A stretch of DNA of 64,000 nucleotides from Gammaproteobacteria bacterium (GTDB taxonomy: Bacteria; Pseudomonadota; Gammaproteobacteria; HK1): assembly GCA_012103455.1 (NCBI GenBank), contig WLWT01000002.1:434001-498000 (forward strand), read 5' to 3'. Both the position numbers and the translations under genes were made by a program. The notes below the pieces were generated by a model that was not told the origin of the DNA, did no database searches, and saw nothing but the letters and a program-made list of their open reading frames with translations. Shown here piece by piece: positions 8,596 through 17,492 of the stretch. Every line of letters starts with the position of its first letter. Within the stretch, counting starts at the first letter, position 1.

Positions 8596-10422
8596 CTAGC
8601 GGACCCCCCCATGATCTTCTTCGATCCAGCTTTCAAGCGCTGCTGCCACCTGGCTCATCACCACGTCGCCGGGCTCGTTCCGTACGCGGCGAAAGAGGCG
8701 CACGCACGGGTACCAAGGGCTGTCTTCGCGCTGTAACATCCAGCGCCAATCCGGCGCCGCTGGCAATATGACCCAAGCGCGGGTGCCCACGGCGCCGGCC
8801 AGGTGGGCGGTGCTGTTGTCGATGGTAATCACCCGATCCAGCGCCCTGATGAGCGCCGCTAGGCCCTCCAGATCTAGCAACGGATCGATGCCCGGAGCGT
8901 GTAACCTGGCGCCGCGCGCTACCGCGCCGGCCCGCGCCTGCCGGTTATCGCCGTACTGTAGATCGACGAAATCGACGCCGGCCAAGTCGAAGACTTCGTG
9001 CCAATCCACCAGCCCGATGGTGCGCGCGTTGCGGGTGAGCGTTGCGGGTGAGCGGTTGGACAGCGCCGCGCCAAGAGATACCGATTTTAGGATGCTGGTT
9101 TATCTCACTTAAGCACTCACGAAGGTGGCTCACCAATGCTTCTTGTGCCTGCAGATAACCATCGCGGCGCGGGAAAGCGCCCTCATGGCGGCGCACGTAA
9201 CGCGGCAGCGAACCGATGGCGATCTGACAATCGAGCGGGCCGTGGGCGGTTAGCCATTCAAGTGCCGTGGCGCGGCGCTTGTACGCCACCGTGACTTGTG
9301 GGAATGAGCGTTGAAAGAGGCCAGCAAGGCGCGGATCGCAGGCCAACACACACCGCGCCGGGCAGTACCGGTCAATGAAATCGGCGAGGCAAGAGGCGAA
9401 CATGATCTCATCGCCCACAACCTTGTTCTGGCGCGATGTAAAGAGCCTGCCCGTTCAGGCTGCCGTCTTGACCCGCCCACGGTGGCAGCGGCCACTCGAG
9501 GTCACGCTCGGTGGTTTGCAGGCCGAACTCGTATTCATCTCAGCCCTCGGCGAAAGCGCCGTGGATGAGGCGGATCTGGCTGTAGTGATAACGGTTGATA
9601 GCTGACTGCGGAGCGGCCTGCACGGCGGCGCTCAAGTGCGCTTGCGCCGCCGCGTAGTTGCCGGCGTGTAGTTCCAAACCGCCTAGAGTAGAGCCGATGA
9701 CGCAGAGCTGCGGTGCGATGGCCTGGGCCTGCTGCAGCATGTCGCGACCCTCGTCCAATCGTCCGAGTTGCAAGGAAAGTATTACCGAGCAGGGCCATGA
9801 TGTGTGGCTCGCCGGGCGCTTTCCTGTGGGCTATTTCGAACACGGTGCGGGCCCGTTCCCACTGCCCTTCGCTGTTGGCCGGCTCGTCGATTGCGACCAG
9901 CGTGGGAACGTGTTTAGGCGCTAAGGCGAGAGCACGGCTGTAGAGCGGTGCGGCATCGAAGCTGCGCTCTTGCGCTTGGCGCAATCGGCCCATGTCGTAG
10001 TAGCTCTGCGGATCATGGCTGGCCATGCGCAAGGCGGCGTGAAAGTGGCGTTGGGCGGTGTCCGGTTGTCCGCCCTGTAGCGCTGCGTTGCCCATTCCTC
10101 GCAGTAGTTCTATGCAGCCGGCGGTGGCTGCTAGTGCGTTGCCGTAGATGGTCTGTGCGGCGCTGAAATCACCCGCCATCAGTTTGCTGTTGCCATGGAG
10201 CAGATAACCTTCAGGCTCGTGCGGGGCGAGGTCCACTAAGCGGGCGGCCAGGGCATCGGCCTTATCCAACTGCTTGAGTTGCACGCAGAGCATAAGCGCG
10301 CCGCGGATCACGCCGTAGTCATCCGGCGCCTCGCGCGCGGCTTCATCAAACAACCTGGCCGCGTCCTCCAGGGCGCCGGCCTCTAGTGCCCGCGCTGCTT
10401 GCTCAGCCTTCGATGTAAACAT
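8596..10422 (-). pseudogene. TPR-repeat / family-9-like glycosyltransferase fusion protein, multiply broken
   Basis: Read with corrections this is a protein of about 600 residues: N-terminal TPR repeats (10422 to about 9560), then a domain like ADP-heptose/GT9-type transferases with EQGxGDEIMFASCL and a late block RVITIDNSTAHLAGAVG. Four lesions are visible: a frameshift at about 9775-9785, an in-frame TGA at 9540-9542 (probably from TGG), a one-base frameshift at about 9412-9418, and an exact 13-bp tandem duplication at 9028-9053. Removing one duplicate copy restores the frame into TIGLVDWHEVFDLAG. The ATG at 10422 overlaps the end of the upstream methyltransferase gene, so the two were translationally coupled. 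A role in surface or flagellar glycosylation is inferred only. Confidence 0.82.
9028..9053. repeat. Exact 13-bp tandem duplication that causes a frameshift
   Basis: The unit GTTGCGGGTGAGC occurs twice head to tail. Because 13 is not a multiple of three it shifts the frame of the glycosyltransferase gene. Deleting one copy rejoins two well-conserved halves. Confidence 0.9.
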
Positions 10423-11244
10423 CGTGCCGTTCGTTGTTATCCGGGTGAGTCACGCTACAGGCGGCGACGAAGAATACTTGCGGGCGGGCGCGCTGCGCGG
10501 TGAGTAGTTGTTGCCGCCACCAATCGGGTGCGCGTACGGTGGCCCGCTCCACTTCTCCTCGCTCAGGGTCCACGTCCGTGCACACGATGGATAAAAACAC
10601 GAAGTGGGTGGCGAATCCGAACAGTTCCAGCAAAATGACCGGCACAGCCTCGCTGGGGCAATATTCCAACACCTCCGTGCACACCACGCCGTCGTAGAGC
10701 GCCTCCGGGCGCCGGGCGTAGGGTGGGTAGGCTGGATCGTATAAGTCGATGGTGCTCACCCGCCAAAGCGCCGTAAGCGGCTGTAGCGGCTCGCCCTCTT
10801 CCAAGGCGGCGCCGTCGTGATGCACCAACGCTTTACCGCAGCCGTAGTCCAATATCCGCTGCGCACCCGTACGCCGGCACAGCGCTGCGATGGTGGCGAC
10901 ATGCGGGGTGAGTGCCGCACCGCTGAACATCTGCTCCGCCATTTTGCCGAGGCGCAGATCCCCCCCGGGCGTGCAGTTCACGGTATTGCTCGATGAGGCG
11001 GGCACCTTCGCTGTTCGGTGCCTGCGGTTGCGGCGGCCTTAGAGCGGGCGCTGCTTGCAGCTTCCAAAAACTGACGAGCCCTGGTGCAAAGCGCTGCGAT
11101 GGCCTGAGTCAAACGGCGGGTGGTCTTTTGGCTCTTGTCGCTTTTGTGCATATCCAGCGAGTACCTCTGTATGAACTCATCGGCCATGGTGCGCCCTAGT
11201 GCGTCCACGGCGCGCTTTTTCTTCGCTCTGAAAATGTCGAACAT
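10403..11244 (-). pseudogene. SAM-dependent methyltransferase-like gene with two frameshifts
   Basis: The start at 11244 is supported by an AGGAG Shine-Dalgarno 8 bp upstream. The first about 75 residues are helical and unrecognised (MFDIFRAKKK...). The frame then shifts near 11000-11030 into SEGARLIEQYRELHARG and again at the seven-C run 10960-10966 into the methyltransferase domain. There motif I reads ILDYGCGKA and a later block reads YDGVVCTEVLEYCP. The domain is a paralogue of the C-terminal half of the gene at 11404-12766. Its last codons overlap the ATG of the TPR/glycosyltransferase gene. Given how decayed the neighbours are, this is probably a pseudogene, though homopolymer errors are possible. 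Confidence 0.7.
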
Positions 11245-11403
11245 CCAATCAGCTCCTAAATCCAAGCCGTTGTGTGCGGTGCGCCGCAGGTATCTGGCGC
11301 GAAGGCTTCGTGTATTATGCCGCCCGTCATGAGTATCCTATTTAGCGTTCTTCGCGATCGAGTGCGGCCTGAGCGCAAGCCAGTGCCGCCGCCCGGCGAC
11401 GCT

Positions 11404-12766
11404 ATGCTGCGGGTGTTTATTGGTTATGATGACCGGCAAACCGTCGCCTACCACGTTGCGCATCACAGTCTTTATGCCCGCGCTAGCCGGCCCTTGGCCA
11501 TCACCCCCTTAGCCATCACCCCCTTGGTATTGGACACGCTGCCGCTCGAGCGCCGCGGCCTGACGCTTTTCACCTATAGCCGCTTCCTCGTGCCATGGCT
11601 GTGCAACTTCAGCGGTTGGGCGTTGTTGCTGGATCCGGATATGTTGGTGCGCGGCGGTATCGCCGAGCTGTTCGGCTATGCCGATCCGCAGTACGCGGTG
11701 ATGGTAGTGAAGAACACGGAGCGTTTCGAATGGGCCAGCGCTATTTTGTTCAACTGCGCCCATCGCGCCAACCAGTGTTTGACGCCGTATTTTGTAGACA
11801 CGCCGCAAGCGTGCCGCGCGCCCCATCGATTCGATTGGCTGGATGAATCCTTGGTCGGCGCTGTGCCGGGCGAATGGAATCATACGGTCGGTTACGATGA
11901 GCCCCGCGCTGAGGCTAAATGGGTGCACTACACCCAGGGCGTCCCGCTCCATCCCGAGGTGGCGGGATGCGAGTATGAGGGTCATTGGAACGCGGCGCTG
12001 GCTGCGGTGAATGCTTCGCGCCCATGGTCTGAGTTGATGGGCCCCTCCGTGCACGCTAAACAGCTAGCCGATGGTGCCATAGCGCCGAAGTTACAGGTAA
12101 CACCGAAGTTACCGGGCCAAGCGGCACCGGCAACGCCGGCGCAGCGGGCGCAGAGCCGCGCTGGGGCGAGCGAGCGCTATCAAAACCTCATCGAACTCTA
12201 CAAAAACATGCACACGCGGGGCGACACGCTGAATGCCATCCCCGCGGATAAGACCTTCGACGGGCGCTCATTGGTGGCCCATCTGCGCACCATTGCCGAT
12301 CTCATCGGTCAATTTGGCGCCAGGACTGTTTTGGATTACGGCTGTGGCAAAGCGCAGGCAAGGGGCCGTGACCCTGCCCGATGGCGCTGTCATCAATGAC
12401 GTGAAGGCGTTATGGGGGGTGTCCGACATCGCTTTTTATGATCCCGCATTCGAACCCTATTGCGCCGTGCCATCCGGGCGTTTCGATGGCGTGATCTGCA
12501 CCGATGTGCTGGAGCATTGCCCAGAGCAAGACGTGCACTGGATCATCGACGATCTGTTCCGCTACGCGGCGTCTTTTCTTTTTTGCACCATCTCGTGTCA
12601 GTTGGCGAGCAAAAAATTGCCCACGGGAGAAAACGCGCACATCACGGTCAAGCCGCCGCACTGGTGGGGCGAGACCTTTAACAGCGTGGCCAGCGAACAC
12701 CCGAAGGTGCGTTATTTTGCCTTGTGCTACGCCCAGGGGCGCGAGCCGGTGTTACTGCACGGTTGA
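11404..12766 (+). pseudogene. Glycosyltransferase-methyltransferase fusion with one frameshift
   Basis: The N-terminal about 230 residues resemble nucleotide-sugar glycosyltransferases of the GT8-like fold (MLRVFIGYDDRQTVAYHVA, SRFLVPWLC, and LLLDPDM as the probable metal-binding DxD). A Pro/Ala-rich linker leads into RYQNLIELYKNMHTRG and a methyltransferase domain with motif I VLDYGCGKA. The frame changes at about 12352-12364, right after motif I, and continues to 12766 with FDGVICTDVLEHCPEQD. An upstream ATG at 11329 is possible, but the fold begins at 11404. Duplications of 15 bp (11494-11523) and about 18 bp (near 12093-12118) lie in linker or loop positions and keep the frame. Confidence 0.75.
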
Positions 12767-12790
12767 GGAATTACGATTGAGGAATTTTTT

Positions 12791-13945
12791 ATGATCAGCA
12801 AGTTCTCATCGCTGTTTGCCGGCCACGTCGATCTGGGTGACCTGGGGCAACACCAGACACCGGCCAATGATCGGCGTTATGACAACGAGCACTTGAGTTC
12901 GGTGTTCGCCAAGACCGAAGCGTTGGCCACCACCATGGATCGCCTCGGTTATGACACGCTGTGGCTGGCTGAGCATCATTTTCAGCACGAAGGTTACGAG
13001 TGTTTACCGAATCTGCTGATGATGGGCGTGCATCTGGCGCACCTCACTAAAACTCTGCGCATAGGCTGCGGCTTCAACGTGGTGCCCATGTGGCATCCGC
13101 TGCGGTTGGCGGAGGACTATGCGACGGCGGATATCCTGACCGATGGGCGGGTGGTGTTCGGCGTCGCCCGCGGTTATCACACCCGCGAGGTGGAAGCTTT
13201 GGGCGGCATCATGCTGGATCAGGACGAGAACCGGGAGCTGTTCGAGGAACAGGTGGAGATCGTGTTCAAAGCGTTTCATCAAGAGTCGTTTTCCCACCAG
13301 GGCAAGCACTATAAGCTGCCGCCTAAAGTCCCCTACCGGGGTTATGAGCTAGCGGAGCTGACCTTGGTACCGCGGCCCAAGTATCAGCCGGTGGAGTGTT
13401 GGCAGCCGATCGTCAGCGCCTCGCCCCGCGGCTTGGATTTCATGGTCAAACACGGCATCAAAGGCGTGGTGGGCGGCGGCTCGGCGCTGATGTCGGAGGG
13501 GCCGGTGGTGGGGTACCGTGATGCTTTGGCCCGTGCTGGCATCAAGGCGCAGCTCGGTGAGGATGTGTGCGTAGGGGTGAATTTCCACCTGGCCGATACC
13601 CGCGAGCAAGCCATCCGCGAAGCCACGCCATTCTACGAAGAGCACGTGAAGATGTTCGCTCCGCTGGGTTTCTTCAGAGGGCTGTCCGATGAGCAACTGG
13701 CCGCTGTGGCGCGCCGGGGTAACTGGGACGCCAGCGGTATTCCTACCATCGAGCAGGCGTGTGGCGCGCGCTCGTGGTATTGCGGGCCGGCGGCGGGGAT
13801 GATCGAATACCTGCAAGAACTGGAGGCCGCTTTTCCCGGCTTGGAAAGCGTCAACGTACAATCCAGCATGGGCACGCCGCAGGCGGTCATGGTGGAGCAG
13901 TTGGAGCGCTTCGCCGCGGAGGTGATGCCCGCGTTCAAATCCTGA
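12791..13945 (+). CDS. LLM-class flavin-dependent monooxygenase (bacterial luciferase family)
   Basis: A TIM-barrel oxidoreductase of 384 residues that uses reduced flavin and oxygen. Family blocks are GYDTLWLAEHHF, LRIGCGFNVVPMWHPLRLAED and DGRVVFGVARGY in the N-terminal half. The C-terminal half is complete, ending near VMVEQLERFAAEVMP. The start at 12791 has an AGGA ribosome site. That site lies in a 14-bp-spaced duplication (TTGAGGAATT at 12763 and 12777), so the Shine-Dalgarno is doubled. The substrate is unknown. It converges on a Rieske oxygenase whose partner is a second LLM enzyme, so a role in degrading an organic substrate is plausible. Confidence 0.9.
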   Translation: MISKFSSLFAGHVDLGDLGQHQTPANDRRYDNEHLSSVFAKTEALATTMDRLGYDTLWLAEHHFQHEGYECLPNLLMMGVHLAHLTKTLRIGCGFNVVPMWHPLRLAEDYATADILTDGRVVFGVARGYHTREVEALGGIMLDQDENRELFEEQVEIVFKAFHQESFSHQGKHYKLPPKVPYRGYELAELTLVPRPKYQPVECWQPIVSASPRGLDFMVKHGIKGVVGGGSALMSEGPVVGYRDALARAGIKAQLGEDVCVGVNFHLADTREQAIREATPFYEEHVKMFAPLGFFRGLSDEQLAAVARRGNWDASGIPTIEQACGARSWYCGPAAGMIEYLQELEAAFPGLESVNVQSSMGTPQAVMVEQLERFAAEVMPAFKS

Positions 13946-13994
13946 GACGCCGGTAAACCTAACAAAAGATCATGCCTGTTTGCGGCTTAGCCAT

Positions 13995-14085
13995 TCATCC
14001 GGCCCCTAACTCTCATCCGGCCCCTAATTCATCCGGCCCTTAGTTCATACGGCCCCTAGCTCATACGGCCCCTAGTCATACGGCC
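13995..14085. repeat. Degenerate tandem repeats at the 3' end of the Rieske gene
   Basis: Six or so copies of a 14-16-bp unit like TCATCCGGCCCCTAA follow one another. The copies nearest the gene encode the last residues of the Rieske protein (GRMTRGRMS), so the array has supplied or moved its stop codon. Confidence 0.85.
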
Positions 14086-15366
14086 AAGAGGCTCACCGAA
14101 GCGTTCCACCATCACCTCTTCAAGCGCCATGCCCGCCGTGGCCATCCAACTGCCGGGACGGGTGTTGTAATGCTGGTGCCTGGACGGCGCCACTGGCTCC
14201 TCGCCGTTGGCTAAATGCTCGGCCTGCGTAAGGACGGTGCGCCGGAAGCGGACCACGGCGGCATCCGTAGCGGTGAGACTCTCCCGCGTCCGATCCGCGA
14301 TGAGGCCCTGACTTTCTTGGATCATAGCGTCTTGCTCGGCTAGCCCGCGCACGCCGGTGAAGGTTTTTTCCCGCTGCTCGCAGCGATCTATCAGGTAGTC
14401 GTTGCGCTTGTTGCGAATGCCGATGAAGTGTTCATCCACTGCGGCCACGATGCCGTGGCCGCCATCCAGCTTGGCCCGCTCCGCCTCGCCTATGGGCCGT
14501 TCGGGATTCCACCCGTAGGTGTACATCCAGTGGCAGGTGTCGGTGATGGGCACCAGGGTATAACCGAAGTAGGTCTCGCCCGGCAGCGTGGAGGGACCGG
14601 TGCCGTGGGCGGGCAGCATGTATTGGGTGATGCGCCAATAGCTTTCTTGCGGGTCGCCAGCCCTGGCGCCGCCGATGACAAAACCTACGTCGTGCTCCAG
14701 CAGGGAAAATTTAGGCATCGGATCATTGCGCATCCAGCGCAGCCGGCGGGCGTCGGCGGGGGCATCCGGATTGTCGTTGGACGGCACCTTGGGCGCCGGC
14801 ATATGCAGGAAGGAAAAATGCGCGGTGTCCAGTCCACCCTCCATAGTTTGCGCCCAATTGCATTCGTTGAAGCGTTTGCCGACGTAACGGTGTGCGGGGG
14901 GCACTAAGCCGAATTCCAGCCACGGTACTTCCGGCCTGGTGTGCGGCGGTCCTAAATAAGCCCACACGATGTCGCCATATTCCTGGGTCGGGTAGGCTTT
15001 GATGCGCATCTCGTCACGCATCTTGGCGCCCGCTGGTACGTTCGGCAAATCCACCGCTTTGCCGTTCACATCGAATTTCCAGCCATGGTAAACGCAGCGT
15101 ATACCGCATTCTTCGTTGCGGCCGAAATACAGGTTGGCGCGGCGGTGTGGGCAATAAGCATCGACCAAGCCGATACGCCCCTGCGTATCCCTAAAAGCCA
15201 CCAATTCTTCACCCAAGACGCTCACCCGTAGCGGTGGGCCGTCACGCTCGCTTAATTCGCGGCTCAACGCGATCGGCTGCCAGAAGCGGCGGAAGTACTG
15301 GCCCATCGGCGTATCGCCGCCGGTGCGGGTGAGGGTTTCGTTTTCTTTTGCCGTCAGCATGTTCAT
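14056..15366 (-). CDS. Rieske non-haem iron oxygenase, alpha subunit (phthalate dioxygenase-like)
   Basis: Ring-hydroxylating-type oxygenase of 436 residues. The Rieske [2Fe-2S] ligands are Cys72, His74, Cys91 and His94 in CPHRRANLYFGRNEECGIRC-VYH. The mononuclear iron site is in TMEGGLDTAHFSFLH, with the usual D...H....H spacing. It needs a reductase, and none is adjacent. The start is 6 bp downstream of the LLM gene at 15373-16314, so the two form an operon. Its C-terminus runs into a tandem-repeat array. The substrate is unknown; aromatic or heterocyclic ring attack or O-demethylation are the family norms. Confidence 0.9.
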   Translation of the reverse strand: MNMLTAKENETLTRTGGDTPMGQYFRRFWQPIALSRELSERDGPPLRVSVLGEELVAFRDTQGRIGLVDAYCPHRRANLYFGRNEECGIRCVYHGWKFDVNGKAVDLPNVPAGAKMRDEMRIKAYPTQEYGDIVWAYLGPPHTRPEVPWLEFGLVPPAHRYVGKRFNECNWAQTMEGGLDTAHFSFLHMPAPKVPSNDNPDAPADARRLRWMRNDPMPKFSLLEHDVGFVIGGARAGDPQESYWRITQYMLPAHGTGPSTLPGETYFGYTLVPITDTCHWMYTYGWNPERPIGEAERAKLDGGHGIVAAVDEHFIGIRNKRNDYLIDRCEQREKTFTGVRGLAEQDAMIQESQGLIADRTRESLTATDAAVVRFRRTVLTQAEHLANGEEPVAPSRHQHYNTRPGSWMATAGMALEEVMVERFGEPLGRMTRGRMS

Positions 15367-15372
15367 CGCTCC

Positions 15373-16314
15373 CTACCAGCCGTGTTGGCTGCGTAGCTTC
15401 GCCAGCAGTTCCAGGTGGCGGTCATGGTCGCCTGCGAAGCGCAGGACCAGGTGTTGCACGCCAGCTTCTATAAAGCCTGCGATCCACTCGGCCACCGCCT
15501 CCGCCGGGCCACCGAAGCATGCTTGCCGGCGGCGGATGACCTGGCTGGGCACGCCGTAGTACGACTCTAGAAACTCGTCCACCCTCGCTGCGGCTTTGTC
15601 ACTGTCATCAGCGACCGCCAACGTCAGATACAAGGCGCCCGTCAGCCCAGCGGCAGCGCGGCCCGCGTCCACCGCGTGCTGGCGCACAGTGTGCCACTTC
15701 GCTTGCCACGCCGCCGGATCGTTGGGGCCGGTGGGAAACCAGCCATCCATGCTGCGTCCGGCGCGCTTGAGGCCATCGGGATGGGAGCCGCCGCCCCAGA
15801 TAGGTGGGCCGCCCGGGCGGTGAGGCAGCGGACCTAGAACCCCTTCGCGCACCGTCCAGCGCCCGTCCCAGTTCACCGCTTCGCCGGTCCAAAGCGCCCG
15901 GCACAGCCGCAAGCCTTCCATCATCCTGCCCACCCGTTTTTCGAAGGTGACCCCCGCCGCCTCGAATTCAGCACGGATGTTAGCGACATCGCCGGCGATG
16001 CCTACACCGAGGATGAGGCGCCCCTCGCATAGTTGGTCCAGGGTGGCGGCCTGGTGAGCCATGACCACCGGATTGCGCAATGCCGGTAAAAGCACGGCGG
16101 TGCCAAGCTCCACCGTTCGGGTGCGGGTGGCCAGACCGGCCAACAACGTCAGCGGTTCGTGCCGCGGCCGCGCCAGCAGGGAATCGCCGAGCCAAAGAGA
16201 ATCGTAGCCGAGGTCCTCGGCGCGCTCGGCCAGGCGCAGCAGCGGTGCGGTCTGCGGGCGTCCTTCCATGACGCTTTCCCGGGTGGGGATGAGATAGCCG
16301 ATTTTGGTGCTCAT
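15373..16314 (-). CDS. LLM-class flavin-dependent oxidoreductase
   Basis: A 313-residue luciferase-like TIM-barrel enzyme of the F420/FMN-dependent type. Visible family blocks are LGYDSLWLGDSLLARPRHEPLTL, VELGTAVLLPALRNPVVMAHQ and EGRLILGVGIAG, and near the C-terminus FIEAGVQHLVLRFAG. It is the first gene of a two-gene unit with the Rieske oxygenase. This is a second LLM enzyme within 4 kb of the one at 12791 and is not a close copy of it. The cofactor choice (FMN or F420) cannot be settled by eye. Confidence 0.88.
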   Translation of the reverse strand: MSTKIGYLIPTRESVMEGRPQTAPLLRLAERAEDLGYDSLWLGDSLLARPRHEPLTLLAGLATRTRTVELGTAVLLPALRNPVVMAHQAATLDQLCEGRLILGVGIAGDVANIRAEFEAAGVTFEKRVGRMMEGLRLCRALWTGEAVNWDGRWTVREGVLGPLPHRPGGPPIWGGGSHPDGLKRAGRSMDGWFPTGPNDPAAWQAKWHTVRQHAVDAGRAAAGLTGALYLTLAVADDSDKAAARVDEFLESYYGVPSQVIRRRQACFGGPAEAVAEWIAGFIEAGVQHLVLRFAGDHDRHLELLAKLRSQHGW

Positions 16315-16721
16315 GGGTGGAGATTTCCTCTATGTACTTTGAACCGCGCCAATACGGGCGGTCCCAATACGGATGGTGAATTGGCGTTTCTTGCCCGTTG
16401 CCGGATCGAATTGGTGCAAGCTAGGAAAAGTGTTCGTATTATCCTATTAAGGCGGCGCGGCTAGTGCACTCGTTGACCTATGAGTGGCTAGAACAGCGCC
16501 GGCTCCATCCTCATCGTGCTGCTTGACGATGATCCTATCAGTTGGAATTGCGCTAGCACCGCAAACGCCGCCAAACACGCACAGCCGTAGTAAAGTGTCC
16601 GCTGGTTTTTTAATGGGCGCGGGCGTTTGTCTCCGGTGGGCGGCGCCATGGAAGCGGACGGCGATAACGGCGCCGCAATGCCCCCACGCGTAGCCACGCC
16701 GGCGCATAAGCGAGGATCAAG
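16315..16721. other. Intergenic region, no convincing gene
   Basis: About 400 bp between divergently transcribed genes. A minus-strand frame at 16488-16697 could encode 69 residues with one hydrophobic segment (TLYYGCACLAAFAVLAQF), but it lacks a ribosome site I can defend. A short imperfect duplication (CCAATACGG repeated) lies near 16349-16373. Confidence 0.4.
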
Positions 16722-17492
16722 GTGACAGCCAAGATTATTCAGATAACGGATCTACATCTCTTTGCCGAGCGCGGCGGCACCCTGGCCGGGATGGCCACTT
16801 GGGACACCTTCGAGGCCGTGCTGTCCATGATCGATGAACGGGACGGGGATGCTGACCGAATCGTGATCACCGGCGATATCGCGCAAGACGAAGCACCACA
16901 GACCTATGTGTTGCTGCGAGAGGCGCTAGGCGCTTGGGCCGGGCGCAGTTTGCTGATCCCAGGGAACCACGACAACCGGGCCGGGCTGCTGGCCGCTTTT
17001 CCCGAGATCATGCCCAATGCGGGCCGGATTACTTTTGACGTGCGGGTGGATGGTTGGCGGCTGCTGGGTCTTGATTCGCAAGTGACCGGCGCTGCGCATG
17101 GAGCACTGGACGGGGCACAAAGAGCTTGGTTAGAGAGGGCGCTCAGCCAGGCCCCCGCAGTCCCGGTGGCTGTGTTCGTGCACCATCCTCCGATCGCCAT
17201 AGCGGTGCCTTGGATGGACCGGCAGGGTATGCGCGGCGGTGATGATTTTGTCCATCTGGTGAAGGCGCGCCCGCAGATAAAAGTGATCTGTGCAGGCCAC
17301 GTACACCAGTCATTTAGCGGTGCTCTGGCCGGTGCGTTCATGTACACAACGCCGTCCACCTGCGTGCAGTTCGGGGCCACCACCGAGTTCAGCTTCGACA
17401 ATACCAAAACGCCCGGCTACCGGGTGCTCGCGCTAGGCGATGATGGGCGCTGTCAAACGCAGGTGCGGCGCCTGCCCACTACTGGGCAATAA
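16722..17492 (+). CDS. cpdA: CpdA-like 3',5'-cyclic-AMP phosphodiesterase (metallophosphoesterase)
   Basis: A calcineurin-like phosphoesterase of 256 residues with all metal motifs: TDLHL at 9-13, GDIAQD at about 51, GNHDN near 80, HHPP near 153 and GHVHQ near 192. The closest known class by motif layout is class III cyclic-nucleotide phosphodiesterase CpdA. The GTG start at 16722 follows GAGGA at a good distance. Its stop overlaps, tail to tail, the end of the TPR/oxygenase gene by 14 bp. The symbol is a best guess, because relatives act on other phosphodiesters. Confidence 0.8.
   Translation: MTAKIIQITDLHLFAERGGTLAGMATWDTFEAVLSMIDERDGDADRIVITGDIAQDEAPQTYVLLREALGAWAGRSLLIPGNHDNRAGLLAAFPEIMPNAGRITFDVRVDGWRLLGLDSQVTGAAHGALDGAQRAWLERALSQAPAVPVAVFVHHPPIAIAVPWMDRQGMRGGDDFVHLVKARPQIKVICAGHVHQSFSGALAGAFMYTTPSTCVQFGATTEFSFDNTKTPGYRVLALGDDGRCQTQVRRLPTTGQ

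Noticed and set aside
16488..16697. 69-residue minus-strand ORF with one hydrophobic segment
   Set aside because: No ribosome site, no homologue recognised, and the neighbouring frames are equally open. Noted only within the intergenic entry.
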